64,000 bases of DNA, from NCBI RefSeq assembly GCF_014397025.1, contig NZ_JACJUO010000001.1, forward strand, positions 1,040,501-1,104,500, given 5' to 3'. The stretch is from Ochrobactrum sp. Marseille-Q0166 (GTDB taxonomy: Bacteria > Pseudomonadota > Alphaproteobacteria > Rhizobiales > Rhizobiaceae). The notes beneath the pieces are model-generated. The model was given only the letters and a program-made list of their open reading frames with translations. It ran no database searches and was not told where the DNA came from. Position 1 is the first letter of the stretch. Each line of letters starts with the position of its first letter. A program made the position numbers and the translations under genes. Shown one piece after another: positions 25,512-34,576 of this stretch.

Positions 25512-28363
25512 TTCCCCAACCGTTCCAGCAGGGCCGGGACGTGGACCTGATCGGATTTGTAATTGCCGGTGAGCATATACATCACGATGTTGACACCGCC
25601 ACGGATGGCATAGATGCGCTGCATTGGGTCATTTGGCACGGTTGGCAGTAGAGGATTGCCCTGTTCATCCACCGCCCATGCACCCGCAAAATCATTTGCG
25701 GTGATCATGATGGGTGTCACACCATCGCCGGTGCGCACGGGGCGATCCTGTGTGGCATTGTTGGGTGTTGTGGCTTCGACCCAGAGCGGACTTCCTTCAT
25801 AGCGACCCGGAAAATCCGGCATGATGAAAAAGGACTTGGTCAGGACATGGTCGCTGGGAACAGGTTCCAGAGGCGGCACGTTCATGTTGTCGAGGATCGC
25901 ACGTAGCCGCTGATTTGCAGGCGACGCAGATGCATCAAGGCTTGCGCCTGCCTGAAGCTGGTCGCGCGTATCAAAAAGCACGGTTCCGCCTTGCTGCATA
26001 TAGGCATCGACCCTGGCAATCGCCTCAGCGCTTGGCATGGCTGCATTCGGATCAATCGGCCAGTAAATCAGCGGATAGAAATTAAGTTCATCCTTGGCAG
26101 GATCAACGCCGATCGGGTCGCCCGGCTCAAGCGCTGTCTTGTCGCCCAAGGCAAACGTCAGTCCCCGCAGACCGGCCTTGCTGATATCGTCGGTCTCGGC
26201 ATTGCCGGTGATGATATAGGCAAGATGCGTTTGCGAAACCGAGTTGATGATCGCTTCATCGCCGGGCTTGCTGTCGTCGTGTGTCTGTTGTTTCTCTTGC
26301 GCTCGCGCATGATTGAGCATGGCAGGGGCGAAATTGAATGCCACTCCACCTGCCAGCAGCAGAGCGATGCTTGCTGCCGTAGCGCGTGTCTTCATGCGAC
26401 GGCGGAAGGCACCGCGCAGCCAGAGCATCAGCAATGTATCGAGAGCCAGCAGTATTGCGGCGAAGCCCAGAAATGGTCCTGCGAGTGAGATCGACTCATC
26501 CGACGTGTAGGATGCTTCGGTGACGCCCGTGGAAAATGTCGGCTGTTCGATTGGCTGCAATCTGATGTTGTCGCCTTCAAAAATATTGAGTGCTTTCAAG
26601 CCATCCTCATTGCCGTAAAAACCGGGCGGCGTGTTGATGCTGACACGAGCCTGCTCGTTTTTCTCAACGATCAAAGGCTTGGCTTCCGATGTCGGCGGCA
26701 CAAGCGCTCCAGAAGCGGAAAGAAGCTGGAACGGCGGCAGCGATACAGCGTCCTGATTATCCTGACCGCCTGCGCGGTTGGACAATGAAACGATGCGGCG
26801 AAGCATGTCGACAAATGAGCCGGAAATAGGCAGCGTCGACCATGTTGCGTCAGGAGAAATATGGAACAGTACGATATTGCCGCGTCCGCGTCTTTCCCCG
26901 GTCACGAGCGGGGTGCCGTCGGCAAGTACGGCATAGCTCTTGTCGTTGAGATCGAAAGACGGTTCCGCCAGCACCTGTCGCGAGACATTCACATCGTCGG
27001 GAATAGTCAGACCAGCAAATGGGCCTTGCTGCGGAAAGGTACGGAGTTTTTGCGGTTCCGACCATGACAGCGTACCACCCAAAGCACGTTCGCCTTTACG
27101 CAGCTTGACAGGAAGCAACGGGTCATTGTCACTTGCACCAGCAAGGCGTGGCCCGGCAAAACGCACAAGCGTGCCGCCATCTTCCACCCATTTTGAAAGC
27201 TGTTCGATGACCGGCTGGGGCATCGTGCCAATGTCGGCCATGATGAGCATGGAAGGCTTGCCATCGAGCAATTCCGGTACGGATTGCAGCAGATCGGCAG
27301 AGCGCGGCTCAACCAGATTTGCGTAAGGGGAAAGGGCGCGCGAAATATAATGCAGCGGTGACAGCAGTGGCTGGGCGAGATCGCCATCACCACTTGCAAG
27401 AAGCCCGATGGTACGGCGCTCTGACCCCGCATCGATGAGATGGGTTGCGGCCGCCTGCTCAACGCCATCAACGCGGATCAGTCGGAAATCATTGCGCAAT
27501 TCCACCGGCAGATTGAAATGTGCTGAACCCTCGACGCTGCCAAGTGCAAAGGTAAGCGGTGCTTCGGCAATGCGGCGTCCCTTGTCGTCATAGGCTGCGG
27601 CAGTCAACGAGCGCGGTGCCTGTACCCCTTCCGGGCGGATTGCAACGGCATTGAGACTGTCGGCTTTGTTGTCGATGCCGGTGAGGGCAAAGGTGCGACC
27701 GAGGCTCGCCTTATACCAGAGGATTGAACCCAGATGGCCGGTCTTGTCCAGCGCTTCAAAACTCTCATTGTCGTTGGCGCCAGCGAGGCCGTCATTCAGG
27801 AAAGCGAGGCGTATTTTTACGCCTTCCGGCAAGGCTGAAGAGAGGCGTTCGGTGGCTGCTTTGCGATCCACAGGAAGCGGGCGTGCCTGCAGCGCCTGCA
27901 AACGTTCGGTTGCCCCAGTACGATCATAAGGCCCGATTGCAGCATTGGCAGGTTCTGCGGTGCCGATGATATAAATCTGCGTGTTGGTTTCATCGCTATC
28001 TGCAATGAGCTTTTCCGCAGCAGCCACACGTTGCGACCAGTCTTCAGCCGAAGCCCAGCCGTTATCGATCATGATGGCCAGTGGCTCATTGCCTGCAATC
28101 GCGGTGGCGCGCGGGTTCCAGACGGGAGAGGCCAGAGCCAGAATAACCAGTGCTGCGATCAACAGGCGTAGCAGCGTCATCCACCAGGGGCTTTTTGACG
28201 GCACTTCCTCGCGTTTGAAAACCTGAGCCAGAATACGCAAAGGCGGGAAGCTCTCTTCCTGCGGGCGCGGTGGCGTCATACGCAGCAACCACCAGATAAC
28301 CGGCAAGGCGAGAAGGCCTGCGAGGATCAACGGTGATCCAAAGGCGAGAGGCAGAAAATTCAT
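25508..28363 (-). CDS. BatA-like / DUF4159 domain membrane protein
   Basis: A 951-residue protein, third gene of the operon. The N-terminus is the BatA aerotolerance-type region with two helices (SPLILAGLLALPVIWWLL and LLRLLIAALVILALASPVW). A vWA-like segment follows with a degenerate metal site (MIDNGWAS), then a long extracytoplasmic part, two helices at about 640-690, and a C-terminal DUF4159 domain from about 720 (THLAYIITGNAE, LIYWPIDPNAAMPSAEAIARVDAYMQQGG). DUF4159 resembles the GATase-like fold. Its start overlaps the DUF58 stop by four bases, so translation is coupled. Confidence 0.9.
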   Translation of the reverse strand: MNFLPLAFGSPLILAGLLALPVIWWLLRMTPPRPQEESFPPLRILAQVFKREEVPSKSPWWMTLLRLLIAALVILALASPVWNPRATAIAGNEPLAIMIDNGWASAEDWSQRVAAAEKLIADSDETNTQIYIIGTAEPANAAIGPYDRTGATERLQALQARPLPVDRKAATERLSSALPEGVKIRLAFLNDGLAGANDNESFEALDKTGHLGSILWYKASLGRTFALTGIDNKADSLNAVAIRPEGVQAPRSLTAAAYDDKGRRIAEAPLTFALGSVEGSAHFNLPVELRNDFRLIRVDGVEQAAATHLIDAGSERRTIGLLASGDGDLAQPLLSPLHYISRALSPYANLVEPRSADLLQSVPELLDGKPSMLIMADIGTMPQPVIEQLSKWVEDGGTLVRFAGPRLAGASDNDPLLPVKLRKGERALGGTLSWSEPQKLRTFPQQGPFAGLTIPDDVNVSRQVLAEPSFDLNDKSYAVLADGTPLVTGERRGRGNIVLFHISPDATWSTLPISGSFVDMLRRIVSLSNRAGGQDNQDAVSLPPFQLLSASGALVPPTSEAKPLIVEKNEQARVSINTPPGFYGNEDGLKALNIFEGDNIRLQPIEQPTFSTGVTEASYTSDESISLAGPFLGFAAILLALDTLLMLWLRGAFRRRMKTRATAASIALLLAGGVAFNFAPAMLNHARAQEKQQTHDDSKPGDEAIINSVSQTHLAYIITGNAETDDISKAGLRGLTFALGDKTALEPGDPIGVDPAKDELNFYPLIYWPIDPNAAMPSAEAIARVDAYMQQGGTVLFDTRDQLQAGASLDASASPANQRLRAILDNMNVPPLEPVPSDHVLTKSFFIMPDFPGRYEGSPLWVEATTPNNATQDRPVRTGDGVTPIMITANDFAGAWAVDEQGNPLLPTVPNDPMQRIYAIRGGVNIVMYMLTGNYKSDQVHVPALLERLGN

Positions 28364-29280
28364 GCGCGTGCTCCACCAAGAGAGGATACGCTTAAAGAAC
28401 TGTGCAATCGTGATAGTGCTTCGGTCGCTGGTCGATCTGTACGATGCACCGTATAGCTCCAGCCAAGTCGTTTGCAGAAATCTGACAATGTTTCCCGCCG
28501 CGCGATATATAAGCGCCGGTAGTCCTCGGCGTAGGTTTCTGCGCGACCGGCAACAAGAGTGCTGCCTGTCTCAGGGTCGCGAAACTCTGTGCGTCCCGCA
28601 TAGGGGAACGTTTCTTCTGCAGGATCTGCCACTTCAACAAGATGCGCACGGACGCCGCGACGCGCAAGTTGATCGAGCAAATCGGTCAATTCGTCAAACG
28701 GATGCAGGAAGTCTGAAACAAGCACCACTTCGGAAAAACGGCGGATCTGGTTGATGTCGGGCAGAGCGCTTTCGGATGCTTCATGCATCATTGTACCCAT
28801 CAGGGCGCCTGCTAGGCGTTCGGCACCATTGCGGGCTGCGAAAGGTGGCAGCACAGCCGGAAAGGCGATGCGTTCGCCTGATCTTGAGAGCAGCTCCGCC
28901 ATAGCCAGCGTCAGGACCAGTGCGCGTGCTTCCTTGGAGATTGGCGTCAGATTGGAGCGGTAGAGCATGGATTGCGAGAAATCGCACCACAGCCAGACTG
29001 TATGGGCCGATTCCCATTCCCGGTCGCGGACATAGGTATGGTCGTCGCGGGCTGAACGTCGCCAGTCGATGCGCGCCATTGCGTCGCCTTCGACATAGGG
29101 ACGGAACTGCCAGAAGTTTTCTCCGGGGCCACGTTTGCGCCGTCCATGCCAACCATTCATGACGGTGTTGACGACGCGCCGGGCCTCGACCAGCAGATCG
29201 GGAATGCTTGCGGCTCGCGCCCGAGCACGAGCGAGCGTATCCTTGCGGTCTGTCGCTGAAACCTGTGCGCCAACTGCCAT
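28360..29280 (-). CDS. DUF58 domain-containing protein
   Basis: A 306-residue soluble DUF58 protein. The diagnostic segment is GENFWQFRPYVEGDAMARIDW, followed by a vWA-like MIDAS in CDFSQSM and LVSDFLHP. DUF58 proteins pair with MoxR ATPases, which are thought to load or remodel vWA-domain partners. It overlaps moxR by one base and the BatA-DUF4159 gene by four, so all are co-translated. Confidence 0.93.
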   Translation of the reverse strand: MAVGAQVSATDRKDTLARARARAASIPDLLVEARRVVNTVMNGWHGRRKRGPGENFWQFRPYVEGDAMARIDWRRSARDDHTYVRDREWESAHTVWLWCDFSQSMLYRSNLTPISKEARALVLTLAMAELLSRSGERIAFPAVLPPFAARNGAERLAGALMGTMMHEASESALPDINQIRRFSEVVLVSDFLHPFDELTDLLDQLARRGVRAHLVEVADPAEETFPYAGRTEFRDPETGSTLVAGRAETYAEDYRRLYIARRETLSDFCKRLGWSYTVHRTDRPATEALSRLHSSLSVSSLGGARA

Positions 29281-30287
29281 CAGGCTGCTGCCTTCACCAG
29301 ATTGGCAATGACGTCACGAACATGCATACCATCGGCGCGCGCTGCGAAATTGAGCGCCATACGGTGTTGCAGGACCGGCTCGGCCAGTGCTTTGACATCG
29401 TCAACCGATGGGGCAAGGCGACCTTCATAAAGTGCGCGCGCACGGGCGCAGAGCATCAGCGCCTGACTGGCACGTGGGCCCGGACCCCAAGCGATGTGTT
29501 TTTTCGCATGTTCATTATCAGCGTCAGGTCGTGCCGAACGAACCAGCTTGAGAATCGCATCAACGACGCTTTCGGAAACAGGCATCCGGCGCACCAGCGT
29601 CTGCATCTGGCGCAGACGTTCGGCATCGATGATTTCATAGGCCTTTGCTTCCGCGACGCCGGTGGTTTCCAGAAGGATACGGCGTTCGGCGTCGAGTTCC
29701 GGATAGAGAATATCGATCTGCATAAGGAAGCGGTCGAGCTGGGCTTCCGGCAGCGGATAGGTGCCTTCCTGTTCCAGCGGGTTTTGTGTTGCAAGCACAT
29801 GGAACGGTGCCGGAAGGTCATAACGCTGACCGGCGACGGTGACGTGATATTCCTGCATGGCCTGCAAAAGGGCTGACTGCGTGCGTGGCGAGGCACGGTT
29901 GATTTCGTCGGCCATCAGAAGCTGGGCAAAGATCGGGCCTTTGAGGTAGCGGAAAGAACGCCGACCATCGGCATCCTGTTCCATTACTTCCGAACCGATG
30001 ATGTCGGATGGCATAAGATCGGGCGTGAACTGGATACGCTGGCCCGAAAGGCCAAGTACGGTGCCCAGGGTTTCGACCAGTTTTGTCTTGGCAAGTCCGG
30101 GAAGACCAACGAGCAGCGCATGACCGCCAGCCAGAACCGCTACAAGCGTACGCTCAATGACGCTCTCCTGCCCGAAGATAACGGTGCCGATGCTTTCCTT
30201 GATCCGCGCAATATCTGCAAGCGCGCGTTCAGCTTCGGCAATGATCTGATCGGGATTGGCGGCGTCGGGCGTAACAACAACACTCAT
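29280..30287 (-). CDS. MoxR family AAA+ ATPase
   Basis: A 335-residue MoxR ATPase, first gene of the operon. Walker A is GLPGLAKTK, Walker B LLMADEINRASPRTQSALLQAM, sensor 1 is ATQNPLEQEGTYPLPEAQLDRF, and the C-terminal lid carries GPGPRASQALMLCARA. MoxR proteins act with vWA proteins to assemble or activate complexes. Here DUF58, BatA-DUF4159 and a vWA-like protein follow. Divergent from the DUF1285 gene across a repeat-bearing space. Confidence 0.95.
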   Translation of the reverse strand: MSVVVTPDAANPDQIIAEAERALADIARIKESIGTVIFGQESVIERTLVAVLAGGHALLVGLPGLAKTKLVETLGTVLGLSGQRIQFTPDLMPSDIIGSEVMEQDADGRRSFRYLKGPIFAQLLMADEINRASPRTQSALLQAMQEYHVTVAGQRYDLPAPFHVLATQNPLEQEGTYPLPEAQLDRFLMQIDILYPELDAERRILLETTGVAEAKAYEIIDAERLRQMQTLVRRMPVSESVVDAILKLVRSARPDADNEHAKKHIAWGPGPRASQALMLCARARALYEGRLAPSVDDVKALAEPVLQHRMALNFAARADGMHVRDVIANLVKAAA

Positions 30288-30377
30288 AAGGACCTCGCAA
30301 AAATATCCGCACCTGCATGTGATCGATTAAATCACTATATATGCTGACAAGCCGTGAAACGGTGACTATTTCATGAC

Positions 30378-30486
30378 TTTAGAGCATTTCCTGTTTCGAT
30401 TGATTGATTGGAAATGCTCTATCAATTTGTTTTTACGCGCTTCTTGCTCCGAAAACCGCTTCGCACTTTTCGGGATGCGCTCTAAG
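30378..30486. repeat. Bipartite palindromic repeat, copy C
   Basis: First hairpin: AGAGCATTTCC with GGAAATGCTCT, a perfect 11-bp stem. Then TTTTTACGCGC and a second hairpin around CTCCGAAAACCGCTTCGCACTTTTCGGG ending GCGCTCTAA. It lies between the divergent moxR and DUF1285 genes. Confidence 0.82.
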
Positions 30487-30523
30487 AGTTAAATTCACAT
30501 TCAGACAGGGATAACCGAGTCGG

Positions 30524-31189
30524 ATGATAAAAAGCACCCCTGAAGGGAACGAAACGCTGCAAGGCGCAAAACCTGTTATTGAAGGAATGGGCGGACTGGA
30601 GGCCCTGATTGCGCGTGCCCATGCGGATGCGCAAAGCGGACCAGCCACGCAAGAACGCGCAATCCCGCCGGTAGAGCGTTGGAATCCGGAGTTTTGTGGT
30701 GCGCTTGATATTGAGATCAAGGCCGATGGAACATGGTTTTACATGGGCACACCCATCGGGCGTAAACAGCTTGTACGCCTTTTTTCAACGGTTTTGCGCA
30801 AGGATGAAGACGGCAAAACCTATCTCGTAACGCCGGTGGAAAAGATTGAAATCAGCGTCGAAGACGCGCATTTCATAGCCGTTGAAATGCAGGCTTCGGG
30901 AGAGGGAGATGATCGGAAACTGACCTTCCGCACCAATGTCGGTGATGTGGTGGAGGTGGATGCTCAGCATCCGTTACGCTTTGTCGTTGAGGATGAAAGC
31001 GGCGGCTTGAAGCCCTATATCAATGTGCGTGGACGGCTTGAGGCGCTGGTTGCGCGTTCCGTGATGTATGATCTTGTGGCATTGGGTGAAGAAATCGAAG
31101 TGAATGGCGTTATGATGTTTGCAATACGCTCTGGCGGTACAGTTTTCCCGATCATGCCGGCGGAAGCTCTTGAGGCTTCGCTTAAATAA
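30524..31189 (+). CDS. DUF1285 domain-containing protein
   Basis: A 221-residue cytoplasmic protein of the DUF1285 family, function unknown. The family core is seen in WNPEFCGALDIEIKADGTWFYMGTPIGRKQLVRLFSTVLRKDEDG and in YLVTPVEKIEISVEDAHF. In alphaproteobacteria this gene commonly lies next to the CoA-pyrophosphatase Nudix and CCA genes, as here. Its TAA overlaps the next ATG by one base. It is divergent from the MoxR operon. Confidence 0.9.
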   Translation: MIKSTPEGNETLQGAKPVIEGMGGLEALIARAHADAQSGPATQERAIPPVERWNPEFCGALDIEIKADGTWFYMGTPIGRKQLVRLFSTVLRKDEDGKTYLVTPVEKIEISVEDAHFIAVEMQASGEGDDRKLTFRTNVGDVVEVDAQHPLRFVVEDESGGLKPYINVRGRLEALVARSVMYDLVALGEEIEVNGVMMFAIRSGGTVFPIMPAEALEASLK

Positions 31190-31824
31190 TGGACAGTGCA
31201 TTACATCCAAACGTCCGATTTTCAGCCAGCGATTTTGCCGAGCGGGTCCGGCGATGGCAGCCTGATCATGATGATCTGACCGGCGACCATTCGCTTAATC
31301 CTGAATTCACGCAAGCCATGGTGACGGCGAAGATGCGTGATGCTGCGGTGCTGGTGCCGGTTGTTGATCGGGGCTCTGAAGCAACCCTGTTGCTGACGCG
31401 GCGCACGGACACATTGCGCAAGCATTCAGGCCAGATCGCCTTTCCGGGCGGTGCAATCGACCCGGAGGATGGGACGGCGGAAAATGCCGCCTTGCGTGAA
31501 GCCAATGAAGAAATAGGCCTTGTGTCGGAACGCGCTGAAATTCTTGGAGCCATGCCGCGATATCTGACTGGCAGCGGGTTTTCGATTACGCCGGTTCTGG
31601 CGGTCGTCAACACGCCATTCGATGTGCATCCAAACCCTGACGAGGTTGCGGATATTTTTGAAGTGCCTTTGTCCTTCCTGATGAACCCGGACAATCACCG
31701 GCGCGAAAGCAGGCTGTTCAATGGTACAGAACGTTTTTATTACGCGATGCCCTATCACGAGAGATTTATCTGGGGCGTGACCGCAGGCATTATTCGCGGA
31801 CTTTATGAAAGGCTCTACCGTTGA
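31189..31824 (+). CDS. Nudix hydrolase, CoA pyrophosphatase type
   Basis: A 211-residue Nudix protein of the NUDT7/YeaB (CoA diphosphatase) group. The UPF0035 signature LTRRTDTLRKHSGQIAFPGG precedes the Nudix box AIDPEDGTAENAALREANEE-IGL. This group cleaves CoA to phosphopantetheine and 3',5'-ADP; activity is inferred. It overlaps the DUF1285 gene by one base and the CCA gene by four, forming a tight three-gene unit. Confidence 0.93.
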   Translation: MDSALHPNVRFSASDFAERVRRWQPDHDDLTGDHSLNPEFTQAMVTAKMRDAAVLVPVVDRGSEATLLLTRRTDTLRKHSGQIAFPGGAIDPEDGTAENAALREANEEIGLVSERAEILGAMPRYLTGSGFSITPVLAVVNTPFDVHPNPDEVADIFEVPLSFLMNPDNHRRESRLFNGTERFYYAMPYHERFIWGVTAGIIRGLYERLYR

Positions 31825-33092
31825 GCGATACAGTGAATATTTCAGATCAGGCCAACTGGCTTCGCTCCAAACCATTGCAGTCGCTTTTTGCAGCGCTCAA
31901 CCGCGATGGCGGTGAAGTGCGAGTGGTGGGCGGTGCGGTTCGCAATACCTTGCTTGGCACGAAAGTCAGCGATGTCGATCTGGCGACCACGCATTTGCCG
32001 CAAGAAACGGTTCGGCTTGCCAAAGAGGCGGGCTTCAAGCCGGTGCCGACCGGAATCGAGCATGGCACGATTACGGTTGTGGTGCAGGGGCAGCCTTTTG
32101 AAGTCACAACCTTGCGCAAGGATATCGAGACCGATGGCCGTCATGCCAAGGTTGCTTTTGGGACTGACTGGAAGGCGGATGCCGAGCGGCGTGATTTCAC
32201 CATCAATGCGCTTTATGCGACTGCCGATGGCAATGTGATCGATTATGTGGGCGGTCTTGCTGATATTGAAACCAAGACGCTGCGCTTCATCGGCGATGCG
32301 GAACAGCGTATCCGCGAGGATTACCTGCGCATTCTGCGCTTCTTCCGCTTCTTCGCCTGGTATGGCACGGGTCGGCCCGAAGCCGATGGATTGCGGGCAA
32401 GCGCACGTCTGAAAGACGGACTGAACCAGCTTTCAGCCGAGCGCGTCTGGTCGGAACTCAAAAAGCTGCTGTCTGCGCCTGATCCTTCGCGTGCGATGCT
32501 GTGGATGCGTCAGTCCGGTGTGCTGAATATTATTCTGCCTGAAAGCGAAAAATGGGGCATTGATGCCATTCACGGGCTTGTTCGCACCGAAGCCGATCTC
32601 AATTGGCAGGTGGATGCGCTTTTGCGTCTTGAAAGCATCGTGCCACCCGATGCTGCCCGTATGAGTGAACTTGGCAAGCGGCTGAAAATGTCCAATGCCG
32701 AGCGCGCACGGCTTGAAGCCTGGGCGCGGGCTGATGTCATCAGGTCTGAAACGTCTGAACAGGCGTTGAAGAAGCTCATTTATCGCGGCAGTTCGCAGGC
32801 GGTCGCGGACCGTATTCGTCTGGCCTATGCGTCTGCACGACAGGAAGCCGCTGCCAGTGATGAAGCAATGATCCGCGCCGGCGCCTATTCCAGACTTCTT
32901 GATGCGGTGGAAAAATATGAACCGCTGGTCTTTCCGGTGACAGGCGGAGATCTTCTGGCGCTCGGGCTTGAGAAGGGGCCGGGGCTTGGCGAAATGTTGC
33001 GCGACCTCGAAACTCTATGGATTGACTCCGGTTTTAGTCTTGACCGCGAGGCGCTTCTGGACAAACTTGATCGCAATAAAATGAACAGCTGA
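31821..33092 (+). CDS. cca: CCA tRNA nucleotidyltransferase
   Basis: A 423-residue class II nucleotidyltransferase adding or repairing the tRNA 3' CCA end. The head domain has VVGGAVRNTLLG (flexible loop) and VSDVDLATT (catalytic Asp pair), then RRDFTINALY and EDYLRILRFFRF. An alphaproteobacterial C-terminal helical domain follows. The TTG at 31821 overlaps the Nudix stop by four bases, which fixes the start. Confidence 0.95.
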   Translation: MSDTVNISDQANWLRSKPLQSLFAALNRDGGEVRVVGGAVRNTLLGTKVSDVDLATTHLPQETVRLAKEAGFKPVPTGIEHGTITVVVQGQPFEVTTLRKDIETDGRHAKVAFGTDWKADAERRDFTINALYATADGNVIDYVGGLADIETKTLRFIGDAEQRIREDYLRILRFFRFFAWYGTGRPEADGLRASARLKDGLNQLSAERVWSELKKLLSAPDPSRAMLWMRQSGVLNIILPESEKWGIDAIHGLVRTEADLNWQVDALLRLESIVPPDAARMSELGKRLKMSNAERARLEAWARADVIRSETSEQALKKLIYRGSSQAVADRIRLAYASARQEAAASDEAMIRAGAYSRLLDAVEKYEPLVFPVTGGDLLALGLEKGPGLGEMLRDLETLWIDSGFSLDREALLDKLDRNKMNS

Positions 33093-33167
33093 TAGCTTGC
33101 AAAATTCAGCTATGGATTCATTAAGTTACGGTGGAATTTTTTAGTTTTGTTTTGAAAGAGTCGCGGA

Positions 33168-34004
33168 ATGTCCAACACTGATACATCGACTTCGCAAAAT
33201 GCCAGCTCTGATCCCAAGCAGAGTTTTGGCACTGATGGCATCGCTCCTATGGAGCGTCCGGGTGCCGTCACGCGTTTCTTCATGGGGATCGTTGCATGGG
33301 CAGAGCGACTTAATCTCAAATATGCGAAGCTCGGCAATCCGCCTGTTTATGACAATGCCACGTTCCCGTGGGCGGCAGAGGTTGAGAAAGCCTATCCGGC
33401 TATTCGCAAAGAGCTTGAAAAGGTGCTGCTGCGTCAGAGCGAACTGCCTTCGTTTCAGGACATTTCGTCAGACGTGAAGACGATCTCGACCGATAATCAC
33501 TGGAAGACATTCTTCCTGCTGGGCTTTGGGGTGAAGTCGGAACAGAACATCAAGGCCTGTCCCAACACGTGGAATGCGGTGCAGCATATTCCGGGTCTGA
33601 CGACTGCCATGTTCTCAATCTTCGAGCCGGGCAAGCACCTGCCGCCGCATCGCGGTCCTTATAATGGCGTGTTGCGTCTGCATATGGGCATGATCGTGCC
33701 GGAGCCTGCCGACAAGCTTGCGATCCGCGTGGATAAGCAGGTTTGCCATTGGCAGGAAGGCAAGGTTCTGATTTTTGACGATGCCTATGAGCATGAAGCA
33801 TGGAACCACACCGAGCATACGCGTGTGGTGCTGTTTGTCGATTTCGTGAAGCCGCTGAAGTTCCCGGCCCGTTTTGTCAATTGGGCGCTGATGAACCTCG
33901 CTATCTTCACGCCCTTTATCAAGGAAGGGCTGGATAACCACAATGAGTGGGAAAAGAAGTTTTATGCGCAAGCCGAACAGCTTCGCAATCAGCCAAAAGC
34001 CTGA
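33168..34004 (+). CDS. Aspartyl/asparaginyl beta-hydroxylase family dioxygenase (LpxO-like)
   Basis: A 278-residue Fe(II)/2-oxoglutarate dioxygenase of the aspartyl/asparaginyl beta-hydroxylase family. The iron-site region reads PPHRGPYNGVLRLHMGMIVP, then GKVLIFDDAYEHEAWNHTEHTRVVLFVD with the second His. Members in Gram-negative bacteria include LpxO, which 2-hydroxylates lipid A acyl chains; that role is possible here. A hydrophobic stretch near the C-terminus (VNWALMNLAIFTPF) could associate with the membrane. Confidence 0.88.
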   Translation: MSNTDTSTSQNASSDPKQSFGTDGIAPMERPGAVTRFFMGIVAWAERLNLKYAKLGNPPVYDNATFPWAAEVEKAYPAIRKELEKVLLRQSELPSFQDISSDVKTISTDNHWKTFFLLGFGVKSEQNIKACPNTWNAVQHIPGLTTAMFSIFEPGKHLPPHRGPYNGVLRLHMGMIVPEPADKLAIRVDKQVCHWQEGKVLIFDDAYEHEAWNHTEHTRVVLFVDFVKPLKFPARFVNWALMNLAIFTPFIKEGLDNHNEWEKKFYAQAEQLRNQPKA

Positions 34005-34090
34005 GCGATTTGACTTTGAACTACGCCGTTCTTAAATAATCGTCTGGAGGGCTTTTCCCTCCAGTTGTCTATGCCCCGGCGAATGGGGTC

Positions 34091-34140
34091 GCGCTTCGTG
34101 TTCCGAAAACCGGTTTCCACTTTTCGGGATGCGCTTTAGA
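34091..34140. repeat. Palindromic repeat, copy D (second half only)
   Basis: GCGCTTCGTGTTCCGAAAACC and TTTTCGGGATGCGC match the second half of copy C; the first hairpin is absent. Confidence 0.75.
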
Positions 34141-34243
34141 AGGAATTGTTGATGCCGGAGATTGCAGGACGCCTCTGATCGTTCCGAACGGTAACTGCGC
34201 AGTTGTTACAGCGCAGATGTTCAGGGACGGAAATGGCATTGGC

Positions 34244-34268
34244 CGTGGACAGGCATTGGCTGTCCACG
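34244..34268. promoter_or_regulatory. Inverted repeat upstream of yjhX
   Basis: CGTGGACAG and CTGTCCACG, a perfect 9-bp stem with a 7-base centre, 42 nt before the yjhX start. It may be an operator or an mRNA hairpin. Confidence 0.45.
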
Positions 34269-34310
34269 TGTGCTGATGTTCGTCGTGGTTTCCATCCAGG
34301 CATAACAACA

Positions 34311-34565
34311 ATGAATATCTCACGTATTGAACAGCGCGTGCTTCACGTGCTGGCGCAGGGCGGTTACATTCGTCATCTGCGCGAAGACGGACGTATCTTC
34401 GAAATCGAATGCTACACGCGTGAAGGCTATGTGCTTTCCGATTGCACGATGGCTGTTTTCCAGCAATTGCGGCGAAAACGGCTGATCGAATCGCGCGCAG
34501 GAAGTGCCTACCGCATTTCGCTCAAAGGACGCATCAACGTCCGCGCTCAAGCCAACAACCGGTAA
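34311..34565 (+). CDS. YjhX family protein (UPF0386)
   Basis: An 84-residue protein of the YjhX/UPF0386 family, labelled a toxin family in databases. It reads MNISRIEQRVLHVLAQGGYI, and later YTREGYVLSDCTMAVFQQLRRKRLIES, a winged-helix-like pattern spanning the whole chain. Family length (about 85) fixes the start at 34311, although there is no strong ribosome site. No antitoxin partner is evident. The following GNAT gene starts 11 nt downstream and may be co-transcribed. Confidence 0.88.
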   Translation: MNISRIEQRVLHVLAQGGYIRHLREDGRIFEIECYTREGYVLSDCTMAVFQQLRRKRLIESRAGSAYRISLKGRINVRAQANNR

Positions 34566-34576
34566 GGGGGTGCTCA

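Larger units (their letters stand above)
34005..34310. other. Intergenic space before yjhX
   Basis: About 305 nt. It holds a half-copy of the palindromic repeat (34091-34140) and a 9-bp inverted repeat (34244-34268). Nothing coding was found. Confidence 0.5.
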
